A stretch of 64,000 nt of DNA from Noviherbaspirillum malthae (GCF_015352985.1 NZ_JACYXF010000002.1:372001-436000); one strand, 5' to 3'; shown: positions 1-9,267, counted from the first letter of the stretch. Translations and numbers: made by a program. Notes: generated from the letters alone by a model not told the origin.

Positions 1-16
1 TCTGTTGAACGGCCAT
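1..16 (-). CDS. rpmF: 50S ribosomal protein L32, N-terminal fragment (cut by window edge)
   Basis: On the minus strand an ATG at 16 begins M-A-V-Q-Q, which is the invariant start of bacterial L32, a small zinc- or non-zinc protein of the large ribosomal subunit. Only five codons are inside the window. It lies directly behind yceD on the same strand, the usual yceD-rpmF order, so co-transcription with yceD is expected. The identification rests on five residues plus the neighbour. Confidence 0.8.
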
Positions 17-134
17 GATGACTCCTAAACCTTAAGATCCGAAATTTTAACATATCCGGCTCAGCATTCTATTGCCTGCCGGGAAACTTTGCTGCACTTG
101 TTAGGCGGCGTGCATCATGTACCGCTTTGCCACG

Positions 135-632
135 TTATTTCTTCAAATTCTTGAGCACCGCGAACGGCGACTCTTTCTTCACTTCCGGCACGCTGTCGAC
201 CGCCAGGCGCTTTTCGCAAGCCTCATGCCTGGGTGACAGCGGAATGGTCAGCAATGCTTCGTCTTCGACAAGCTGCCGGATGTCGAAGGCATGACTGCCG
301 ACGATCACTTCCACATCCTCATCGGCCAGCAATGCATCCATTTCATCGGCGCTGTCCTCATCGGGCGCCAGCACCAGTACCGCGCCGGAATCGATTGCAA
401 AGTCCAGCGGCGTCAGGCATCGCTGGCAAAGCAGCCTGATCTTCCCAGACACGGACAGCGCCATCTGGGGATGGCCATGCAGGTTTTTACCGCCCTGCAA
501 TGACCAGACCACCGAACCGGAACGGTCCACGGACTCCTCGGCGAGCCGGGGCAATGCCTCAACCGGAAACTCGCCGTTGCGCTGCTCTTTGAGCCGGCAG
601 AACTCGAACGCGTCTATTACAAAAGCATTCAT
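135..632 (-). CDS. yceD: YceD/DUF177 family, large rRNA subunit accumulation protein
   Basis: This 165-aa protein matches the DUF177/YceD family, which is needed for normal 23S rRNA accumulation and is almost always encoded just before rpmF, as here. The family's Cys pair is present as C-Q-R-C (residues 69-72), followed by the acidic stretch around residues 90-108 typical of the family. The length is normal. A good sigma-70 type promoter (659-688, minus strand) lies 27 bases upstream of the ATG and would drive yceD-rpmF. The gene is divergent from maf. Confidence 0.93.
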   Translation of the reverse strand: MNAFVIDAFEFCRLKEQRNGEFPVEALPRLAEESVDRSGSVVWSLQGGKNLHGHPQMALSVSGKIRLLCQRCLTPLDFAIDSGAVLVLAPDEDSADEMDALLADEDVEVIVGSHAFDIRQLVEDEALLTIPLSPRHEACEKRLAVDSVPEVKKESPFAVLKNLKK

Positions 633-658
633 ACCAAGACGAACCCGGAAAACCTGCG

Positions 659-688
659 ATAATAACAGGCTTTTTCCTTATTCGTCAA
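659..688 (-). promoter_or_regulatory. Sigma-70 promoter for yceD-rpmF
   Basis: Read on the minus strand, TTGACG (683-688) is followed after 18 bases by TATTAT (659-664). The start codon of yceD is 27 bases further on. This is sequence-based and untested. Confidence 0.6.
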
Positions 689-736
689 AGCCTTAGGCCA
701 CTTTTATTCTGCCCGCGCTTGAATTCCTGCATTCCC

Positions 737-1348
737 ATGCCCGCTTATCATCATTTGCCGCGCCTCATCCTGGCCTCCAGTTCTCAGTACCGGCATGAAC
801 TGCTGTCTCGCCTGCAGCTTCCCTTCGAATGCATCTCACCTGACATTGACGAAAGTCCGCTCCAGGGAGAAGCGCCTGACGCAACAGCGCTCCGGCTTGC
901 CCGTCTCAAGGCGGGGGCCGTGGCCAAGCAGACACCGGACGCGCTGGTCATCGGATCCGACCAGGTCGCCACTCTGGATGGCCTGCAGATCGGGAAGCCG
1001 GGCACGCACGAAAATGCACTGGCACAACTGCGCATGATGCGCGGGCGCGAAGTGATCTTTCATACAGCGCTTTGCCTTTGGGACGGACGTCTTTCCGATC
1101 CACACCCCGCAGCGCAGCTGGCAAATGTTCGAACCGTCGTCAGGTTCCGGGACCTGCCCGACGAGGAACTGGACAATTACCTGCGCATCGAACAGCCCTA
1201 CGACTGCGCCGGCAGCGCCAAGAACGAAGGGCTCGGCATCGCACTGCTTGAGAAGATAGAAAGCACCGACCCCACCGCATTGACGGGCCTTCCCTTGATT
1301 ACCCTTTGCACCATGCTTCGCGGCGCAGGCGTGAACTTCTTCAACTGA
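737..1348 (+). CDS. maf: Maf-family nucleotide pyrophosphatase (YceF type)
   Basis: Maf proteins hydrolyse non-canonical nucleoside triphosphates; the YceF subgroup prefers 7-methyl-GTP. The 203-aa product begins MPAYHHLPRLILASSS, giving the family's N-terminal L-A-S-S-S-x-x-R motif, and carries the G-S-D-Q-V-A segment with the catalytic Asp and the G-K-P-G loop near residues 77-95. The C-terminal G-L-P-L-I-T-L-C matches YceF rather than YhdE. A TTG at 719 would add six residues, but the ATG at 737 aligns with YceF homologues. It is followed within 7 bases by the methylase gene, so the two are probably one operon. Confidence 0.93.
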   Translation: MPAYHHLPRLILASSSQYRHELLSRLQLPFECISPDIDESPLQGEAPDATALRLARLKAGAVAKQTPDALVIGSDQVATLDGLQIGKPGTHENALAQLRMMRGREVIFHTALCLWDGRLSDPHPAAQLANVRTVVRFRDLPDEELDNYLRIEQPYDCAGSAKNEGLGIALLEKIESTDPTALTGLPLITLCTMLRGAGVNFFN

Positions 1349-1354
1349 TCCGCC

Positions 1355-2107
1355 ATGACCGGAATCTTGTACCTTATTCCCAATACGCTCGGCTCGAACG
1401 ATGAAGCGCCGGCCAATCCGCTGGCGACTGTCATTCCGGAACAAGTACGGGCGATTACCGCATCCCTGTCCTATTTCATAGCGGAGAATGCAAAGACGAC
1501 GCGCGCCCATCTCAAGCTGATCGGCCTTACCCATCCGCTTGCCCGTTCACTACAGGAAATCCGAATCAAGGGGCTCAATGTCAACACGGAAGCGAGTACG
1601 CTGCCGGAACTGCTGGCACCCCTCCTTGCAGGCGAAAATGCCGGACTGATTTCCGAAGCCGGCGTGCCGGCGGTTGCCGATCCCGGCGCGAATCTCGTGC
1701 GGCTCGCACATGCGTCAGGCATCCGGGTAAGGCCGCTGGTCGGCCCGTCATCGTTGCTGCTTGCTGTCATGGCGAGCGGCCTGAACGGGCAAAGCTTTGC
1801 CTTCAACGGCTACCTGCCCACCGACGCGAGCCAAAGGACGAAGCGTTTGAAAACGCTGGAGGACAGATCGCGCGCCGAGCGCCAGACCCAGCTTTTCATC
1901 GAGACGCCGTACCGTAATGCGGCACTGCTCGAGGCCCTTGCCAACACCTGCCACGCTTCCACTCTGGTATGCGTGGCAACGGATCTGAGCCTTCCTTCCG
2001 AGTCGATCAGGACTCAGAGCGCCGGCAAATGGAAAACCGATATGGCAGAGGGCAAGACGCCGGACTTTCACAAGAAGCCGACAGTGTTTCTGCTGCTTGC
2101 AGGTTGA
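1355..2107 (+). CDS. SAM-dependent methyltransferase, tetrapyrrole-methylase/RsmI-like family
   Basis: This 250-aa protein belongs to the COG0313 (RsmI-like) branch of the tetrapyrrole methylase fold. It has a segment G-L-I-S-E-A-G-V-P-A-V-A-D-P-G around residues 96-110, the SAM-binding signature of RsmI, then V-G-P-S-S-L-L-L-A near 129. It lacks the N-terminal G-x-L-Y-x-V-x-T-P-I-G-N of true RsmI, having Y-L-I-P-N-T-L-G, and is shorter than E. coli RsmI (286 aa). It is therefore probably the paralogue seen next to maf in many Burkholderiales, and its substrate is uncertain. A strong hairpin follows at 2180. Confidence 0.85.
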   Translation: MTGILYLIPNTLGSNDEAPANPLATVIPEQVRAITASLSYFIAENAKTTRAHLKLIGLTHPLARSLQEIRIKGLNVNTEASTLPELLAPLLAGENAGLISEAGVPAVADPGANLVRLAHASGIRVRPLVGPSSLLLAVMASGLNGQSFAFNGYLPTDASQRTKRLKTLEDRSRAERQTQLFIETPYRNAALLEALANTCHASTLVCVATDLSLPSESIRTQSAGKWKTDMAEGKTPDFHKKPTVFLLLAG

Positions 2108-2179
2108 AGGGAGCGGGCGGCGGAGAAAAGGCAGCATCCAGGCCAGCCCTATAATGACGTGTGAAATCGGGCGCACATG

Positions 2180-2212
2180 TGCAAAACGGCGGTATTGCGC
2201 CGCCGTTTTGCA
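2180..2212. terminator. Bidirectional hairpin between the methylase gene and sppA
   Basis: A perfect 13-bp stem, TGCAAAACGGCGG paired with its complement, surrounds a 7-base loop. The A/T steps at the base of the stem give short U-runs in both directions. It lies 70 bp after the methylase stop and 210 bp past the sppA stop, between convergent genes. The remaining bases to 2424 show no convincing gene. Confidence 0.7.
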
Positions 2213-2424
2213 AGCCCATCGGGCTGTTTAGAGAGGAATCGACACCTCTCAAGCCGCGTCTCGGACGTGGCGAGTGGTGCCCGGCTCATGAGTTTTTCCT
2301 TGCTGCGTACGTCTTTTGTACATTCGAAGGATCGAAACGAAACCGGACAAGTGCAGTATAAACCCCGATCTTGAACATTCAAGGAGAAAGTGGCCGGTGC
2401 CGGCGCCGCTTTCCCGATGTGCAA

Positions 2425-3429
2425 TCAGCGGATGCCAGGCTTTGCCGCACTGCTCGTCATCGAAGCCATCGCCGCAGTGCCGACGGCACCGCCGAATTTC
2501 TTCAGCAGACGCTCGGAAAGCCCTTCATGCTGGGTATAGTCGATGATGTCTTCGGCCTTCAATTCATCACGAGCGACCGAATCGACGGTTCCGTATCCGT
2601 CGGCCAAGCCCATTTCCACCGACTTGGAGCCGCTCCAGAAAAGGCCGGAAAACGTTTCCGGCGTTTCCTTGAGCCGATTTCCGCGCCCCTGCCTGACGAC
2701 GTCGATGAACTGCTTGTGCACCTCGTTGAGCATTTCCTGGGCAAACTCCTTCTGCTTTGCCGATTGCGGGCTGAACGGGTCCATGAAACCCTTGTTTTCG
2801 CCGGCCGTCATCAGGCGGCGCTCGACGCCGACCTTGTCCATCAGTCCGGTGAAGCCGAAGCCTTCCATCAGCACGCCGATCGATCCCACTATGCTTGCCT
2901 TGTTGACAAAGATCTTGTCGGCCGCAGCCGCGATGTAATAGCCGCCCGACGCGCAGATTTCGTCAACGACCACATACAAGGGCTTCTTCGGAAACTCCTT
3001 GCGCAGGCGCTGGATTTCATCATTGATGATGCCGGCCTGGACCGGACTTCCCCCGGGGCTGTTGATGCGCAGGATAACGCCTACCGCATTGTCGTCGGAG
3101 TAGGCGCGGTTCAGCGCGGGAATGACCGCATCGGCCGCACCCGGCGTGCCCGATTCAATGGTGCCGTCGATTTCGATGAGTGCGGTATGCGGGCCGACGA
3201 CTTCGGCTTCCTTGCTGGTCATGCCGAAAGCCATCCAGATACCGACTGCAATGATGCCAAGGGTCAGGAAGCGAAAGAAGATGTTCCAGCGGCGGCGCGC
3301 GCGCTGTTCCGCCAGCGTCGCAAATGCCAGCTTCTCCAGCACTTCGCGTTCCCATCCCTCCCGGCGACTGGCGTTGCCGGGCGCCACCGGGTTGTGCTGC
3401 CCGTGTTGTTCGTAGTTGTCTTCGCTCAT
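2425..3429 (-). CDS. sppA: Signal peptide peptidase SppA, S49 family (short form)
   Basis: This is a membrane-anchored serine protease that degrades leftover signal peptides. The 334-aa product has a cytoplasmic N-terminus, one transmembrane helix (about 51-70) and a single S49 domain of the short B. subtilis type rather than the double 67K E. coli form. The motifs are N-S-P-G-G-S (123-128), C-A-S-G-G-Y-Y with the predicted nucleophile Ser161, and V-G-S-I-G-V (181-186). Lys213 sits 52 residues after Ser161, the same spacing as the Ser147/Lys199 dyad of B. subtilis SppA. It is the last gene of a minus-strand run rluC-gph-Rieske-sppA. Confidence 0.93.
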   Translation of the reverse strand: MSEDNYEQHGQHNPVAPGNASRREGWEREVLEKLAFATLAEQRARRRWNIFFRFLTLGIIAVGIWMAFGMTSKEAEVVGPHTALIEIDGTIESGTPGAADAVIPALNRAYSDDNAVGVILRINSPGGSPVQAGIINDEIQRLRKEFPKKPLYVVVDEICASGGYYIAAAADKIFVNKASIVGSIGVLMEGFGFTGLMDKVGVERRLMTAGENKGFMDPFSPQSAKQKEFAQEMLNEVHKQFIDVVRQGRGNRLKETPETFSGLFWSGSKSVEMGLADGYGTVDSVARDELKAEDIIDYTQHEGLSERLLKKFGGAVGTAAMASMTSSAAKPGIR

Positions 3430-3459
3430 ATTGTCTATTTGTTCAGCGTTGCAGCCCCT

Positions 3460-3846
3460 TCAGGCCGTGATTGGTTTTACGTAATCATCCGGTTCCCAGA
3501 ACACCTGGCCGTTCTTTTCATGAACGGCAATCGCGCGCAGCCGGCCGCCGCGGCACGGGCCGCCGGCGCAGCGCCCGTCTTCCGGGGTGTAAAGCGCGCC
3601 ATGCGTGGAACACATCAGGTACAGGCCGCCGGAATCGAAGAACTCCCCTTCATTCCAGTCAAGCTCGATGGGTACATGGGCGCATCGATTGAGGTAGGCA
3701 TAGACCTGCTTGTCGTAGCGGACGACGAAACCGGTGCCGGCATTGCCACCGGCGAGGACCGGAAACCTGACGCCCTTTCCGCCCTCTTCCAGCTTCGCCG
3801 ATTCGCAGATCGGAATACCGATGTTATCCATCGCGGAATTATGCAT
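3460..3846 (-). CDS. Rieske 2Fe-2S ferredoxin-like protein
   Basis: This small soluble Rieske protein carries C-A-H followed by C-S-T-H about 20 residues later, the Cys-His/Cys-His ligand set of a Rieske 2Fe-2S centre, and the G-A-L-Y-x-P-x-D-G-R-C-x-x-G-P-C tail. No dioxygenase catalytic domain is attached. The ATG at 3846 overlaps the gph stop by 8 bases (an ATGCATAA overlap), indicating translational coupling; a second ATG at 3831 is also possible. The open frame continues upstream inside gph, but those codons are not Rieske-like. The electron partner is unknown. The gph-Rieske-sppA order is common in this lineage. Confidence 0.87.
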   Translation of the reverse strand: MHNSAMDNIGIPICESAKLEEGGKGVRFPVLAGGNAGTGFVVRYDKQVYAYLNRCAHVPIELDWNEGEFFDSGGLYLMCSTHGALYTPEDGRCAGGPCRGGRLRAIAVHEKNGQVFWEPDDYVKPITA

Positions 3847-4498
3847 TCTCGTTAAGCCATGCGTGAAGTTCCGGAACGGAACTTGCGGCGAAGACCGGAG
3901 ACAGCTCCTCCAGTTCAGGTGCTTCATGGGCGCCGTAATGCACCGCGATGCCCGCCGCGCCGGCGTTGATGGCCATTTGCAGGTCATGCGTGGTGTCGCC
4001 GATCATCACGGTGCGCGACAGGTCCTGACCCAGTTCACGGGTCAACTCCTGGAGCATCGCCGGATGAGGCTTGGAAAAGGTTTCGTCGGCGCAGCGGGTG
4101 GCGTCGAATACCGACAGCAGGTTGGCCGCGTCGAGTGCCCGGTTCAGCCCGACCCGGCTTTTTCCCGTCGCCACCGCAAGGAAATATCCTTGCTGGGCAA
4201 GGTCGGACAGCATTTCGCGCACGCCGTCGAACAGCGTCAGCCCCTTGTCCTTGGTCAGGTAATGAAAGCGATAGCGCTCGACCATGTGCGGATAGTGCTT
4301 TGCCTCCAGGCCCGGCAGCACGGTTTGCATGGCTTCGTGCAGACCCAGGCCGATGACGTAGGCAGCCTGCTTGTTGTTCGGCACGGGCAGGCCGAGGTCT
4401 TTTGCCGCCGCCTGTATGCAGGCCACGATGGTGGCCGTGCTGTCCATCAGCGTGCCATCCCAATCGAAGACAATCAGATCAAATTTCTTTCTAGGCAT
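3839..4498 (-). CDS. gph: HAD-family phosphatase, phosphoglycolate phosphatase-like
   Basis: This 219-aa HAD hydrolase would dephosphorylate 2-phosphoglycolate or a similar small phosphate ester. Motif I is F-D-W-D-G-T-L (Asp12 nucleophile, Asp14), motif II is the Thr of A-V-A-T-G-K near 111, the conserved Lys143 lies in S-K-P-H-P, and motif III is G-D-T-T-H-D (Asp168, Asp172). An alpha-helical cap domain separates motifs I and II, as in subfamily IA. It lies between rluC and the Rieske gene on the same strand, 56 bases after rluC. Family membership is certain; the exact substrate is inferred from position. Confidence 0.87.
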   Translation of the reverse strand: MPRKKFDLIVFDWDGTLMDSTATIVACIQAAAKDLGLPVPNNKQAAYVIGLGLHEAMQTVLPGLEAKHYPHMVERYRFHYLTKDKGLTLFDGVREMLSDLAQQGYFLAVATGKSRVGLNRALDAANLLSVFDATRCADETFSKPHPAMLQELTRELGQDLSRTVMIGDTTHDLQMAINAGAAGIAVHYGAHEAPELEELSPVFAASSVPELHAWLNENA

Positions 4499-4554
4499 GT
4501 TCCGGGGCAGCGTACGCCGCGCAGTATTGGACGATTACAAGGTTGAAGGAAAGA

Positions 4555-5562
4555 TCAAGGTTTCGCCTGGCCAAGGCTTTTCAGAAACAATTCGCACTCT
4601 TTCGCAAGCGGAGCCTCCAGCGTAATCGGTTTGCCGTGTTCCGGATGCCGGAAAGTAATCCGGTAAGCATGAAGAAACATCCGTTTCAAGGCAATCCTGT
4701 TGCCGTCGGCCTTCTGCATTGCGCGGTTGAGGGCAAAATCGCCGTACTTGTCGTCGCCCACGATGGGAAATCCGCTGGAGGCGAGATGCACCCGGATCTG
4801 ATGGGTCCGCCCCGTCTTCAATTCGGCTTCCAGCAAGGCAAATTCGCCGAACCTGCGCACCAGATTGAATACGGTATGCGACGGGAGGCCATCTGCCTGC
4901 ACCCGGACCCTGCGCTCGCCATCAGGCGTATTGTATTTAAACAATGGCAACTTGATGTGCTGGCGCGTGTTCTGCCAGTCTCCGTGCACGAGCGTCAGGT
5001 AGCGCTTGTCGATCTGGCCCTCGCGGATCTGTTCATGCAGGTTGGTCAGAGCTGAACGCTTCTTTGCCAGCAGCAGGATGCCGGAGGTCTCGCGGTCCAG
5101 CCGGTGCACCAGTTCCAGGAACTTGGCCTGCGGCCTCGAGGCGCGCAACTGCTCGATGACACCGTAACTGACCCCGGAACCGCCATGCACGGCCACGCCG
5201 GCCGGCTTGTCGATGACGAGCAGGTGGTTGTCTTCCAGCAGGATATTGAATTCCGCCGCGGGTACGGCGTTGTCGGGTTTTTCTGCAACGCGCACCGGCG
5301 GTATGCGGACCACGTCGCCCTGCTTCAGCCGGTAGGTCTGGTCGATGCGTCCCTTGTTGACGCGGACTTCGCCGGAGCGCAGCACGCGGTAGATATGGCT
5401 TTTGGGGACGCCCTTGCAGACACGCAATAGAAAATTATCAATACGCTGGTCGGCTTCTTCCTCTGAAATAGTCACCAGTCGGACTTGAGCAGCGGACGGG
5501 GAATGCGGATTGGTTGGTTCAGAAACTGGACGCTCCCCAGAAAATCTCGCTAAGTCCTTCAT
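4555..5562 (-). CDS. rluC: 23S rRNA pseudouridine synthase RluC
   Basis: RluC converts uridines 955, 2504 and 2580 of 23S rRNA to pseudouridine. The 335-aa product has an N-terminal S4 RNA-binding domain (about 38-95; I-D-N-F-L then G-E-V-R-V-N-K) and an RsuA/RluA catalytic domain with H-R-L-D-R-E-T-S-G (catalytic Asp156) and the G-R-T-H-Q-I-R-V-H motif. It aligns with E. coli RluC along its length. ATG 5562 is preferred over the in-frame GTG at 5586. The gene is divergent from rne, the classic rluC/rne arrangement of proteobacteria. Confidence 0.95.
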   Translation of the reverse strand: MKDLARFSGERPVSEPTNPHSPSAAQVRLVTISEEEADQRIDNFLLRVCKGVPKSHIYRVLRSGEVRVNKGRIDQTYRLKQGDVVRIPPVRVAEKPDNAVPAAEFNILLEDNHLLVIDKPAGVAVHGGSGVSYGVIEQLRASRPQAKFLELVHRLDRETSGILLLAKKRSALTNLHEQIREGQIDKRYLTLVHGDWQNTRQHIKLPLFKYNTPDGERRVRVQADGLPSHTVFNLVRRFGEFALLEAELKTGRTHQIRVHLASSGFPIVGDDKYGDFALNRAMQKADGNRIALKRMFLHAYRITFRHPEHGKPITLEAPLAKECELFLKSLGQAKP

Positions 5563-6139
5563 TTTGAATATATAATTGTTTCGCACCGGTTACAAAGCGG
5601 CGCGAGTGTAAGAATAAAAAGCACATTCTACACAGGGGCGTCTCCATCGGCCTCCGCGAGTTGCAAATTCGATGGAAAAGATGTGTATGCATCATCCTTG
5701 CGCGAGTCGGGGTCGCACCGCTGTTGCGACCGGACAGCGCGCATCGATGTTGAACAAGAATGCTTGAATACTAAGGATAAGTCTGGCGAGCATGCCGGTG
5801 TCGGAATGCTCGCTGGTTGATGAAGTTGAACGCCGTTTTGCCGATTCTGCTTGAACTCATGAATTATTTGGTTCGATTGACATGCTCATTGCCCGACGCT
5901 GCGCTCGATACGTTCGATGCGCGCAACGCGGATGAGGAGCGCGCACGGCAGACGATTCAACTTCATTCGCGCCCCGTTGCGGCCCCATTGCGATCATGTT
6001 TATCTGGATTGCATTCCGCACCATAGGCAATTCCCTCCTCAAGCACTCCGTTCCCGCGTACATCCATGTACCACGCTGCATGGGCGAATATTCGCCTGTG
6101 CCGCACTAAAAATGACCTGAGAGTCACGGAGCACACATA
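5563..6139 (+). promoter_or_regulatory. rluC-rne intergenic region and long rne leader
   Basis: About 575 bp without a convincing gene separate the divergent rluC and rne. It contains a strong hairpin with GCGAGCAT (5786-5793) pairing with ATGCTCGC (5806-5813) and an inner CCG/CGG stem closed by a GTGT loop, and a perfect 14-bp palindrome GGCGAATATTCGCC (6083-6096) about 45 bp before the rne ATG. In gammaproteobacteria RNase E regulates its own mRNA through a structured 5' UTR. A similar role here is inferred from position and structure, not from sequence identity to the known rne5 element. Confidence 0.55.
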
Positions 6140-9100
6140 ATGAAACGCATGTTGTTCAACGCCACGCAGCAGGAAGAACTGCGCGTGGCGATTGTCGATG
6201 GGCAGAAGCTCATCGACATCGATATCGAGACGACGGGCCGCGAACAGCGCAAATCGAATATCTACAAGGGTGTCATCACCCGCATCGAGCCCTCTCTCGA
6301 AGCCTGCTTCGTCAATTACGGAGAAGAACGCCACGGCTTCCTGCCTTTCAAGGAAGTGGCGCGCAGCTACTTCAAGGACGGCGTCGACGTGCGCAACTGC
6401 TCCATCAAGGAAGCATTGCGCGAAGGCCAGGAGATCATGGTCCAGGTCGAGAAGGAAGAACGCGGAAACAAGGGCGCGGCCCTGACCTCCTTCATCTCCC
6501 TCGCCGGGCGCTATCTGGTCCTGATGCCGAACAATCCTCGCGGCGGCGGCGTCTCCCGCCGGGTCGAAGGCGAAGACCGCCAGGAACTGCGCGAAACCAT
6601 GGACAAGCTGGATCTGCCTTCCGGCATGTCCGTCATTGCGCGCACCGCGGGCATCGGCCGCAACGTCGAGGAACTGCAGTGGGACTTGAACTACCTGATG
6701 CAGCTGTGGCGCGCGATCGAAGGCGCCGGCCAGTCGGCCGCAGGCGCCTTCCTCATCTACCAGGAATCGTCGCTGGTAATCCGCGCGATCCGCGATTATT
6801 TCCAGCCCGACATCGGCGAGATCCTGATCGACACCGATGAAATCTACGAGCAGGCCCAGCAGTTCATGTCGCATGTGATGCCGGACATGGTCCATCGGGT
6901 CAAGCGCTACCGCGACGACGTGCCGCTGTTCTCCCGATTCCAGATCGAACACCAGATCGAGACCGCGTATTCCCGCACCGTCCCCCTGCCTTCCGGCGGC
7001 GCCATCGTCATCGATCATACCGAAGCACTCGTCTCCATCGACGTCAACTCGGCGCGCGCGACCCGCGGCGCCGACATCGAAACCACCGCCCTCCATACCA
7101 ACCTCGAAGCCGCCGACGAAGTTGCGCGCCAACTGCGCCTGCGCGACCTTGGCGGCCTGATCGTGATCGATTTCATCGACATGGAGAATGCGAAGAACCA
7201 GCGCGAAGTCGAAACCCGGCTCAAGGATGCGCTGCGTTATGACCGCGCCCGTGTCCAGATGGGCAAGATTTCCCGTTTCGGCCTGATGGAACTGTCCCGT
7301 CAGCGCCTGCGCCCTTCCCTATCGGAAGGCAGCCACGTCACCTGCCCGCGCTGCAACGGCACCGGCCATATCCGCGACACCGAATCTTCCGCACTGCAGG
7401 TACTGCGCATCATCCAGGAAGAGTCGATGAAGGAAAATTCGGCCGCCATCCATGTGCAGGCACCGGTCGACGTTGCCGCCTTCCTGCTCAACGAGAAGCG
7501 CGGCGAGATCCTGAAGATCGAGACGCGGCATCGCGTCACGGTCGTCCTGATTCCCAACAAGCATCTCGAAACCCCGCATTACAAGCTCGAACGCATCAAG
7601 CATGACGATCCGCGCCTCGAGGAAGCGCACGCCAGCTACGACATGGCCGAGGAAGCCGATACCGACATCAGCTACGGCAAGCGCCAGAAGGAAGAAGTAC
7701 GCCCCCGCCAGGAAGCCGTGGTCAAGGGCGTCACGCCCGACCAGCCTGCGCCCATCGTCGAGCGCAAGCCCATCGTCGAGCCCACTCCCGCACCGGCGCC
7801 CGTGCTGCCGCCGTCGGAAGAAGGCTTTTTCAGCCGCATGTTCGGTTTCTTCCGCAAGAAGCCGGTGGCACCCGCACCCGCTCCGGCTCCTGTCGTTGAG
7901 GAAAAACCGCAGCAGAGCCGGGAGCGCAGCGATCGCGGCAACCGCAACCGTAACCGCGGCGGCCGTGGCCGACGCGAGCGCGGCGAAGAACGCGACGTCA
8001 ATCGCAACGACGCGTCCGGCCGCGAGGAAACCGTCAAGGCAGCAGTGCCTGCCGCGGATACAGCGCCGGCTCCGCGCCAGCCCCGTCAGCCGAAAGAGGC
8101 GCGTGAACAGCGCGAGCCGAGGGAGCAGCGTGAGCCGCGCGAAGCACGTGAACCGCGTGAGCCGCGTGAGGCTCGCGAGCCCGGCGAGGGACGCCGTGAA
8201 CGCGGCGAACGTCAGCAGCGCCAGCGCGAGGAGCGCAAGGAAGCGCCGGCGGATGAACTGCTGAATCCTGCCCAAGCGTCAACCACTGCCGGTTTCGCAG
8301 CCGCAATTCCGGTTGCCGAATTTGCATCGCCGGAAACCCAGGCCTCCGCAAATGCGGAAGGAAACCCAGAAGGGCTTGAGGAAGGCAACGGCGAACAAGG
8401 TGAAGAGCGTCGCCGCCGCCGCCGCCGGGGCGGACGCAACCGCAACCGCCGCGATCGCGAGACCGGCGAACTGAGCGCTGTCGGCGAAGGTGCCGACGAC
8501 GCCGCGGCAGGTGTGGATACCGGTGCAGGCACGCAGCTGGAAATCACCGAAGTCACATCGCACGTCACGGCAGTCACCACCATAGTCAGGGAATCCGTCG
8601 AGACCGAACCCAACTCGGAAGCGGATGCTCCGGCTCAACCCGCTGCCCGTGCTGACTCGGTGTCGGTGAATGATGCGGAGCCTGCGGTAACGCACGCCGC
8701 GCCGCAGCCGGCAGCTGAGTCCGCGCCGCAGCCGGAACCGGCCCAGACCGAAACCATGGCGGTTCCGGCCGTCACCGCTGCAGCAGATGAGGCCGATGTG
8801 ACCGCCGAGGCAGCAGCTCCGGCTGAGCGCGTCGATACGTCCGCGGCCGAACCGGCACCGCAGACGGCACCGGCACCGGTCGAATCCGAAGCGCAAGCCG
8901 AAACTGCTCCCGTTAGAACGGTTTCTGCCGACAGCACTGAGAAACCAGCAACGGCACCGGCCCCCGTACTTCCGGCTTCGATGGAAATCGATCGCCTGCA
9001 GGAAGTTCTGGCAAACGCCGGACTGACGCTGGCTGTTACCGACCCGGAAAAACTGCGTGCGGCACAGGAGGCTGCAGCCTCCATCAGCCCGCCGCCGAGG

Positions 9101-9172
9101 GTGCCGCGCGAGCGCAAGCCCTTGCCGCCGCTGTCCCAGGAACCGCTGGTCCAGGTCGAAACCCGGCGCTGA
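6140..9172 (+). CDS. rne: Ribonuclease E
   Basis: RNase E is the main endonuclease of mRNA decay and of rRNA and tRNA processing, and the scaffold of the degradosome. The 1010-aa protein starts MKRMLFNATQQEELRVAIVD, has an S1 domain (about 35-120), and a catalytic DNase I-like region with the two metal-binding aspartates Asp301 (S-I-D-V-N-S) and Asp344 (V-I-D-F-I-D), matching E. coli Asp303/Asp346. The zinc-link C-P-R-C is at 402-405. Residues from about 550 are low-complexity and rich in Arg/Glu/Pro, then Ala/Pro: a disordered scaffold tail with Arg-rich patches around 595-625, 650-700 and 755-775. Confidence 0.97.
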   Translation: MKRMLFNATQQEELRVAIVDGQKLIDIDIETTGREQRKSNIYKGVITRIEPSLEACFVNYGEERHGFLPFKEVARSYFKDGVDVRNCSIKEALREGQEIMVQVEKEERGNKGAALTSFISLAGRYLVLMPNNPRGGGVSRRVEGEDRQELRETMDKLDLPSGMSVIARTAGIGRNVEELQWDLNYLMQLWRAIEGAGQSAAGAFLIYQESSLVIRAIRDYFQPDIGEILIDTDEIYEQAQQFMSHVMPDMVHRVKRYRDDVPLFSRFQIEHQIETAYSRTVPLPSGGAIVIDHTEALVSIDVNSARATRGADIETTALHTNLEAADEVARQLRLRDLGGLIVIDFIDMENAKNQREVETRLKDALRYDRARVQMGKISRFGLMELSRQRLRPSLSEGSHVTCPRCNGTGHIRDTESSALQVLRIIQEESMKENSAAIHVQAPVDVAAFLLNEKRGEILKIETRHRVTVVLIPNKHLETPHYKLERIKHDDPRLEEAHASYDMAEEADTDISYGKRQKEEVRPRQEAVVKGVTPDQPAPIVERKPIVEPTPAPAPVLPPSEEGFFSRMFGFFRKKPVAPAPAPAPVVEEKPQQSRERSDRGNRNRNRGGRGRRERGEERDVNRNDASGREETVKAAVPAADTAPAPRQPRQPKEAREQREPREQREPREAREPREPREAREPGEGRRERGERQQRQREERKEAPADELLNPAQASTTAGFAAAIPVAEFASPETQASANAEGNPEGLEEGNGEQGEERRRRRRRGGRNRNRRDRETGELSAVGEGADDAAAGVDTGAGTQLEITEVTSHVTAVTTIVRESVETEPNSEADAPAQPAARADSVSVNDAEPAVTHAAPQPAAESAPQPEPAQTETMAVPAVTAAADEADVTAEAAAPAERVDTSAAEPAPQTAPAPVESEAQAETAPVRTVSADSTEKPATAPAPVLPASMEIDRLQEVLANAGLTLAVTDPEKLRAAQEAAASISPPPRVPRERKPLPPLSQEPLVQVETRR

Positions 9173-9267
9173 AACCCTTGGTTTCTGGCTATAAGGGCGA
9201 AGGAGCAATGATTCACATCCTTCGTCGATAGCAGGCAAGCCGCAGTCCGGCAGCAGTTTGGCCAAAT

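Noticed and set aside
2371-3855. 494-codon plus-strand open frame opposite sppA
   Set aside because: It is antisense to sppA and the Rieske gene, both with clear motifs; high GC content leaves such frames open by chance.
5563-5600. Leaderless start for rluC from an AT-rich TATATT box just before ATG 5562
   Set aside because: The -35 candidate is poor and the predicted start would fall inside or after the ATG; not strong enough to report.
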